In this document: piece after piece, positions 4,793-9,016 of the stretch | Position numbering within the stretch: the stretch's first letter is position 1 | Layout of the letters: each line of letters opens with the position of its first letter | Notes under the pieces: model-generated | Database searches by the model: none | Seen by the model: the letters and a program-made list of their open reading frames with translations, nothing else | Told to the model about the DNA's origin: nothing | Program-made: the position numbers and the translations under genes | Source of the DNA: Eubacteriales bacterium | GTDB lineage: Bacteria > Bacillota > Clostridia > Christensenellales > CAG-138 | Reading direction: 5' to 3' | Length of the DNA stretch: 9,016 nt | Assembly: GCA_030695285.1 (NCBI GenBank) | Contig: JAUYTF010000458.1 | Coordinates: 1-9,016, forward strand

Positions 4793-6244
4793 ATGCTGCC
4801 GATTATCGATCGAACAGGCGAAGAACCTATCCGCAGACAAATTTACAGGCAACTCAAGGAGCAACTCCTGAGCGGTGCATTGCAGCAGGGGGAGGCGCTC
4901 GCATCCACTCGTCAACTCGCGGGCGAGCTAGGTGTTTCCCGCAGCACGGTAGTCGAGGCCTACGACATGCTGCTTGCGGAAGGGTTCTTAGAGAGCAGGC
5001 AAGGGTCTCAGACGGTGGTTGCGGCAGGCATAGCCATGGCTGCGCCGCACGAAACGGCTACGCAACCGAAGGTAGCGCAGCCGCACAGCATGCTCGTCGA
5101 TTTTTCGACGGGCAAACCGGATCTATCACAGTTTCCGCGTGCACAGTGGATTCGTCTGCTCTGCCGATCCGCGCAGCATTTGCAACCCGCGTCATACGGC
5201 TATACCGGACCGCAAGGCTACAAACCTTTGCGGGAGGAAATCGCTGCGTGGCTTTCGCGCAGTCGCGGTATCTTCGTCTGTTCGGAGGATGTGTTCATCA
5301 CGGCCGGGGCGACGCACGCGCTTCGCATCCTTGCCGACCTGCTCTGCACAAACGGCGGGCGGGTGATCATGGAAGACCCTTGTCACAAGGGATTGTTTGA
5401 CACACTAAACGCCTGCCATTGCGGCATTGTACCGATACCAGCAGATGATCACGGCATGCAGACCGATCTACTGAACGGAAGCGAACACGCGCAACTCATC
5501 TACGTCACGCCCTCGCATCAGTTCCCACTGGGCGGAATTTTGCCCGCAGCAAGAAGAGCCGCGCTGATTCGCTACGCTAGAGAGCAGAGTATCTTTGTTG
5601 CCGAGGATGATTACGACAGCGAGTTTCGTTTTACAGGCGCGCCGATTACGCCGCTGTATGCGCTGGATCCGCAGCGTGTTATCTACATCGGCACGTTCAG
5701 CAAGAGCGTGTTTCCCGCGCTGCGCATCGGATTCGTGCTCTTGCCAAGCGAGCTGCAGGCTCGCTGGCGCGATCTACGCACGCACAACGACATACAAAAC
5801 CCGGTGTTTGACCAGGCGGCGCTTGCGTCGTTTCTCAACACACGATCGCTTGACCGCCATGCCCGCACCATGCGCAAACACTATGCAAAAAGAAGGCAAG
5901 CTTTGGCCAACGCATTGACCGATTATTTCGGAGCGGAGTATTCTATTTGCGGCGATGCTGCCGGGCTGCATCTGGCCGTTCGGTTTCATGGTAAGCGTTT
6001 TTACGAAGGTTTTCATGCGTTTTGTCTGGAACGCGGCATCAACGTCAGCGAAATGGAGTCCCACTGCATCAGAAAAGGAAATCATATGGACGAGCTTCTG
6101 CTGGGTTACGGACACCTTCCGCCGGAAGAGATACAAAACGGCGTTCGTCTGCTCGCCGATGCTATGCGAGCATATGCGCGCGAGCAAGTTGCTTTCGATC
6201 TCGGCGTATCTGCGCGCGCAGACCAGATGCCCGATGAATCCTGA
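4793..6244 (+). CDS. MocR/GabR-family PLP-fold transcription regulator
   Basis: 483 residues, the usual MocR length. Residues about 10-76 are a GntR-type winged helix (STRQLAGELGVSRSTVVEAY, then LLAEGFLESRQGSQT). A linker leads to a fold-type I aminotransferase-like domain from about 100. Its PLP residues are present: YGYTGPQGYKPLRE, EDDYDSEFRF (D272, Y274) and TFSKSVFPALRIGF with the Schiff-base Lys304 and Arg311. The C-terminus has LLLGYGHLPPEEIQNGVRLLADA. Such proteins bind PLP and sense an amino compound or PLP itself but usually have little aminotransferase activity. It is divergent from the EamA transporter, which it probably regulates along with itself through the ATACCAG sites between them. 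The ribosome site (AAGAGA) before the ATG is weak. Nothing suggests pdxST or gabTD neighbours, so the effector is open. Confidence 0.95.
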   Translation: MLPIIDRTGEEPIRRQIYRQLKEQLLSGALQQGEALASTRQLAGELGVSRSTVVEAYDMLLAEGFLESRQGSQTVVAAGIAMAAPHETATQPKVAQPHSMLVDFSTGKPDLSQFPRAQWIRLLCRSAQHLQPASYGYTGPQGYKPLREEIAAWLSRSRGIFVCSEDVFITAGATHALRILADLLCTNGGRVIMEDPCHKGLFDTLNACHCGIVPIPADDHGMQTDLLNGSEHAQLIYVTPSHQFPLGGILPAARRAALIRYAREQSIFVAEDDYDSEFRFTGAPITPLYALDPQRVIYIGTFSKSVFPALRIGFVLLPSELQARWRDLRTHNDIQNPVFDQAALASFLNTRSLDRHARTMRKHYAKRRQALANALTDYFGAEYSICGDAAGLHLAVRFHGKRFYEGFHAFCLERGINVSEMESHCIRKGNHMDELLLGYGHLPPEEIQNGVRLLADAMRAYAREQVAFDLGVSARADQMPDES

Positions 6245-6312
6245 TTGACGATTCCATCCTGTCGTGATAACGTGTTTTGTAGTTACGCAAAGATTTTTTG
6301 CCGGAGGAATGC

Positions 6313-6897
6313 ATGCAATACCGTAACGCGACAGTTTCGGATATCCCGCAGATCGAAGATCTGCAAAAAAGATACCATGTTTCGTTCATCAGCTTGGCGG
6401 AAAAAAAGAATGGTTTTATCACCACGCTTTTTACCACAGAACAGCTCAAAGAACTTATCAAAACAGAAAACGGTATCTCGCTGGCCTGCGACGGGGAGAT
6501 GATCGCTGCATATGCCATGGCGGGTTCCTGGCAATATTGGAACAAATGGCCATTGTTTCAGCAAATGATTTCAGATTTGCCAAACACCGAATATCTTGGG
6601 CAAACGCTCTCGATTGAGAACTCCTATCAGTACGGCCCCGTCTGCATCGACAAGGATTATCGCGGGATGGGCGTGTTGCAGGAGTTGTTCGCGTACTCCG
6701 CGCGGCAGATGAACGCGCGTTATCGTCTGCTGATCACGTTCATCAACCATATCAACGAGCGTTCGTTCAAAGCGCACACGCAAAAAGTCGGCATGGAAGT
6801 GATCAAAAGCTTTGCATTCGATGGAAATAACTATTACGAGCTCGGTTATGACACCGCGCGCGCCTTGACGAAAGAAATGACAGATCAGCCTACATGA
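6313..6897 (+). CDS. GNAT family N-acetyltransferase
   Basis: 194 residues from the ATG at 6313, chosen because GGAGGA (6303-6308) lies just upstream; an in-frame TTG at 6298 lies upstream of that site. The sequence starts MQYRNATVSDIPQIEDLQKRY, the usual first strand and helix of GNAT enzymes. The acetyl-CoA loop is at about 113-125, KDYRGMGVLQEL (R-G-M-G), preceded by the strand YGPVCID. A later FINHINERSFKAHTQKVGM segment and YYELGYD resemble the C-terminal motif B region. It should transfer an acetyl group from acetyl-CoA to an amine; the acceptor is unknown. It follows the MocR gene by 68 bases on the same strand and may be cotranscribed; only a poor TTGACG/GATAAC pair is seen between them. 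Confidence 0.85.
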   Translation: MQYRNATVSDIPQIEDLQKRYHVSFISLAEKKNGFITTLFTTEQLKELIKTENGISLACDGEMIAAYAMAGSWQYWNKWPLFQQMISDLPNTEYLGQTLSIENSYQYGPVCIDKDYRGMGVLQELFAYSARQMNARYRLLITFINHINERSFKAHTQKVGMEVIKSFAFDGNNYYELGYDTARALTKEMTDQPT

Positions 6898-6977
6898 ACA
6901 CGAAAGAGAAGGTTGCTGACAGCGCATACCTGCAAAAAACCTGAAGGATCCTCGTGAGATCACGACGTTTCATTGAA

Positions 6978-7023
6978 AATTGACAATTCCGTCCATAATG
7001 ATGCCAGTTTCGAGTGGTATGAT
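6978..7023 (+). promoter_or_regulatory. Promoter region of the pyruvate kinase gene with small palindrome
   Basis: TGG-TATGAT (7015-7023) is an extended -10 element giving a start near 7030 and a leader of about 35 bases. The expected -35 position (6995-7000) is poor. Upstream, AATTG-A-CAATT (6978-6988) is a perfect 11-base palindrome containing a TTGACA (6980-6985) that is too far (32 bases) from this -10. A second option is TTGAAA (6973-6978) with CATAAT (6994-6999) at 15 bases. Confidence 0.5.
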
Positions 7024-7064
7024 AGACGAATTGTTTAAACAGTGTAACCAAGAGGAGAAAAACC

Positions 7065-8477
7065 ATGAGAAAGACCAAAATTGTCTGCACCATCGGACCT
7101 GCGTGCGAAACAGAAGAGATGATAGTTGCAATGTGCCGTGCGGGCATGAATACAGCAAGGCTCAATTTTTCGCACGGATCGCATGAAGAGCATTGCCTTC
7201 GCATTGAACGGATAAAAAAGGTGCGCGAAGAGCTGGATATGCCCATCGCCATCATGCAGGACACCAAGGGGCCTGAGTTTCGAATAAAAACATTTCAGGG
7301 CGGAAAGATCACGCTTAGCGAAGGGGATACGTTTACCTTCACCTCAAAAGACATTCAGGGCTCGAAGAATCGCGTCTCAGTCAGTTTCTCCGGGCTTGCC
7401 AGCTCTCTGGAGATTGGCGATCGCATCCTCGTCAACAACGGGCTGCTCATCTTCGAGGTAACCAAGCTAACCGAGACGGATGCGGTCTGCATCGTTCTCG
7501 CGGGCGGAGAGCTTTCCGATCGCAAGAGCATGAGCTTTCCGAACAAAGTCATTTGCCAGGAGTATTTGAGCGAGCAGGACAAGACCGATCTACTCTTTGG
7601 CATCCAAAGCGATGTGGATTACATCGCGGCATCGTTTGTTTCCACGCGGCAGAACCTGATCGACCTGAAGGCGTTTCTCAATGAAAACGGCGGGGAAGAC
7701 ATCGCCATTATCGCAAAGATTGAGAACCGAACCGGCATCAACAATATTCACGAGATCTGCGAGGAGTGCGAAGGCATCATGATCGGCCGCGGCGACCTTG
7801 GCGTGGAGATTCCATTTGAGGAGCTGCCGTATATTCAGAAGTATCTCGTGACGAAATGCCGCCTGCTTGGCAAGCGCGTCATCACCGCAACCGAGATGCT
7901 TGAGAGCATGATTCACAATCCGCGTCCTACGCGCGCGGAGATTTCTGACGTCGCCAACGCGGTTTACGACGGCACGAGCGCGGTTATGCTCTCCGGCGAG
8001 ACCGCCGCGGGGAAATATCCGGTTGAATCCTTAAAAACGATGGCGAAAATCGCGGAGGAGACGGAGAAACACATTCATTATATTAAGCGCTTTGGCAACA
8101 CGGAGTTTCACATTAAAAACACGGTGGACGCGATTTCGCATGCCACCTGCGGCATGGCGATCGACCTCGATGCAAAGGTGATTGTCGCCTGCACGCTGAC
8201 AGGCATTACTGCGCGGATGATCTCACGCTTCCGTCCGCCGATGGATATTATCGGGCTCACCACCAGCCGCAAGGGCTGGTACAAGCTCGCGCTGAGCTGG
8301 GGGGTCATCCCGGTGATGAGCGGAACGTTCACCTCGACCGACGTGCTGTTTTATCACGCCACGGAGACGGCAAAGAAGGTTTGCGGTCTGACGAGTGGCG
8401 ATCATATCATCATCACTGGCGGGCATGTCAGCGGTGTTTCGGGAAATACGAGTTTGATTAAGGTGGAGACGGTGTAA
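7065..8477 (+). CDS. pyk: Pyruvate kinase
   Basis: 470 residues; converts phosphoenolpyruvate and ADP to pyruvate and ATP, the last step of glycolysis, in the cytosol. KTKIVCTIGPACE opens the barrel. Catalytic and metal ligands are in place: R32, N34, S36, D66 (QDTKGPE), K218 and E220 (AKIENR), D244 (GRGDLGVEIP) and T275 (ITATEMLESM). The B domain spans about 70-165 and the C-terminal regulatory domain about 350-470. E71 matches rabbit Glu117, which marks potassium-dependent enzymes. It lacks the extra PEP-utiliser domain of Bacillus enzymes. Several usually constant positions differ: PEFRIK for PEIRTG, IGRGD for VARGD, and an unusual MSFPNKVICQEYLSEQDK linker. GAGGAG lies seven bases before the ATG. 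No pfkA is adjacent; promoter and terminator make it a single-gene unit. Confidence 0.96.
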   Translation: MRKTKIVCTIGPACETEEMIVAMCRAGMNTARLNFSHGSHEEHCLRIERIKKVREELDMPIAIMQDTKGPEFRIKTFQGGKITLSEGDTFTFTSKDIQGSKNRVSVSFSGLASSLEIGDRILVNNGLLIFEVTKLTETDAVCIVLAGGELSDRKSMSFPNKVICQEYLSEQDKTDLLFGIQSDVDYIAASFVSTRQNLIDLKAFLNENGGEDIAIIAKIENRTGINNIHEICEECEGIMIGRGDLGVEIPFEELPYIQKYLVTKCRLLGKRVITATEMLESMIHNPRPTRAEISDVANAVYDGTSAVMLSGETAAGKYPVESLKTMAKIAEETEKHIHYIKRFGNTEFHIKNTVDAISHATCGMAIDLDAKVIVACTLTGITARMISRFRPPMDIIGLTTSRKGWYKLALSWGVIPVMSGTFTSTDVLFYHATETAKKVCGLTSGDHIIITGGHVSGVSGNTSLIKVETV

Positions 8478-8500
8478 AGATTTATTGAAAAAACAGGACG

Positions 8501-8530
8501 AGAGGGAGTGTGGAGCACTCCTTCTTTTCT
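8501..8530 (+). terminator. Intrinsic terminator of the pyruvate kinase gene
   Basis: AGAGGGAGTG (8501-8510) pairs with CACTCCTTCT (8516-8525) over 10 bp with one G-T pair around the loop TGGAG, followed by TTTCT. It begins 24 bases after the stop codon. Confidence 0.85.
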
Positions 8531-8673
8531 ACTGTCAATTTTTTATATCTACAACCAATTATCGTATTCTATCACATTAATACATATCGTGTCGAAATGA
8601 GTAAGATTCTTGTTAAACCAGATAGTTTCGAGTAGTTTTTAGAATATTTCTCTTTGCGGTCGGGCGTTTTAAC
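8531..8673. other. AT-rich non-coding spacer before the AbiH-like gene
   Basis: About 31% GC by hand count over 8521-8700, against 57-62% in sampled lines of the preceding gene. No credible gene is visible; a 12-codon ATG frame at 8597-8635 has no ribosome site. It holds GTGTCGAA (8589-8596), whose inverse TTCGACAC (8680-8687) lies in the spacer of the next promoter. Confidence 0.6.
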
Positions 8674-8701
8674 TTGATATTCGACACATTTCTGTTACAA
8701 T
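8674..8701 (+). promoter_or_regulatory. Promoter of the AbiH-like gene
   Basis: TTGATA (8674-8679), a 16-base spacer and TGT-TACAAT (extended -10, box 8696-8701) give a start near 8708 and a leader of about 22 bases that includes GAGG. Confidence 0.75.
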
Positions 8702-8729
8702 AAATGCAAGTTTTGTGTTGAGGTAGTTT

Positions 8730-9016
8730 ATGAACATTACTTACCTAATCGGCAATGGATTTGACATCGCTTGCGGCTTGAAAACGAGATATGTGGACTT
8801 CATTCAAACGTATCTGACTTCAGACAACGATGATAAGGATATCCGAGAATTCAAAAGTAACATAGAACAGGATTTGTGCACATGGGCAGATGCTGAGTAT
8901 GCGTTCGGTGCATTGACTGAGAAAATTGTAAATGTAAAGAAATTCAGGAAATATTTTAGGGATTTTCTATATCATTTGAATGTATACTTTCAGGAACAAC
9001 AATCTAAAGTAAGATA
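8730..9016 (+). CDS. AbiH-family abortive-infection protein, N-terminal 95 residues, cut by window edge
   Basis: The frame is open from the ATG at 8730 to the edge with no stop. GAGG (8720-8723) is six bases from the ATG. The protein begins MNITYLIGNGFDIACGLKTRY followed by VDFIQTYL and, near residues 54-62, TWADAEYAFG. The NGFD-x4-GL-x-T-x-Y pattern, then a tryptophan with an acidic residue shortly after, is what I recognise as the start of the AbiH family (phage abortive infection, first described in Lactococcus). AbiH proteins usually exceed 300 residues, so most of the gene is outside the window. Its molecular activity is not well defined; it is thought to act after phage entry. GC is about 37%, unlike the genes to the left, which fits lateral acquisition of a defence gene. 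Confidence 0.8.
   Translation, partial: MNITYLIGNGFDIACGLKTRYVDFIQTYLTSDNDDKDIREFKSNIEQDLCTWADAEYAFGALTEKIVNVKKFRKYFRDFLYHLNVYFQEQQSKVR

Noticed and set aside
6947..6964. TCGTG/CACGA stem after the GNAT gene as a terminator
   Set aside because: The stem has only five pairs and is not followed by a T run.
6980..6985. Perfect TTGACA before pyruvate kinase as a -35 box
   Set aside because: No acceptable -10 lies 16-18 bases downstream. The good -10 is 32 bases away, so the element is more likely part of the small palindrome.
7005..7017. AGTTTCGAGT shared by the pyk promoter (about 7006) and the AbiH spacer (about 8624)
   Set aside because: Matches of this length are expected many times by chance in a 9-kb window, and the two positions relative to promoters differ.
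8597..8635. 12-codon frame beginning MSKILVKPDSFE
   Set aside because: The N-terminus recalls small secreted WXG-type proteins, but there is no ribosome site, a stop follows at once, and reading past the stop gives nothing family-like.

Overview
The window looks like a piece of a Gram-positive, Clostridia-type (Bacillota) chromosome. The signs are tRNA genes with encoded CCA ends, strong Shine-Dalgarno sequences (GGAGGA, GAGGAG), consensus TTGACA/TATAAT promoters, and proteins of familiar Bacillota types: a UPF0316 membrane protein, a two-domain EamA exporter, a MocR regulator and a short pyruvate kinase. Genus cannot be fixed from the sequence. The genes face both ways and most stand alone with their own promoter or terminator, so this is a run of small transcription units and not one pathway.

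Left part (1-1640): the start of a UPF0316 membrane protein runs off the left edge on the minus strand. Its promoter lies back to back with that of a DUF5131 (phage Gp37/Gp68-like, three-cysteine) protein on the plus strand. The end of the DUF5131 gene overlaps by 19 bases the end of a convergent small lipoprotein gene, whose mRNA should begin with a GC-rich hairpin.

Middle-left (1640-2950): a gene-poor stretch of about 270 bases with a 17-base direct repeat leads into a strong promoter, two tandem serine tRNAs (UGA and GCU) and a 13-bp terminator. A DJ-1/PfpI-family enzyme follows. Its -10 box sits so close to its ATG that the message may be leaderless. A second terminator ends that unit.

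Middle (2950-6900): on the minus strand are a compact six-helix voltage-gated potassium channel (low GC) and an EamA-type transporter (high GC). The transporter is divergent from a MocR/GabR-type PLP-fold regulator. The shared promoter region holds a perfect inverted ATACCAG pair and a 10-base tandem repeat, so the regulator probably controls itself and the transporter. A GNAT acetyltransferase follows the regulator.

Right part (6900-9016): a pyruvate kinase gene with its own promoter and terminator. After it the sequence drops abruptly from about 55-60% to about 31-37% GC, and a gene starting with the AbiH abortive-infection signature begins, cut by the right edge. This is the likely left border of an accessory or defence segment and the most promising place to extend the sequence. 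I see no CRISPR array, insertion sequence, riboswitch or clearly new multi-gene system inside the window itself.
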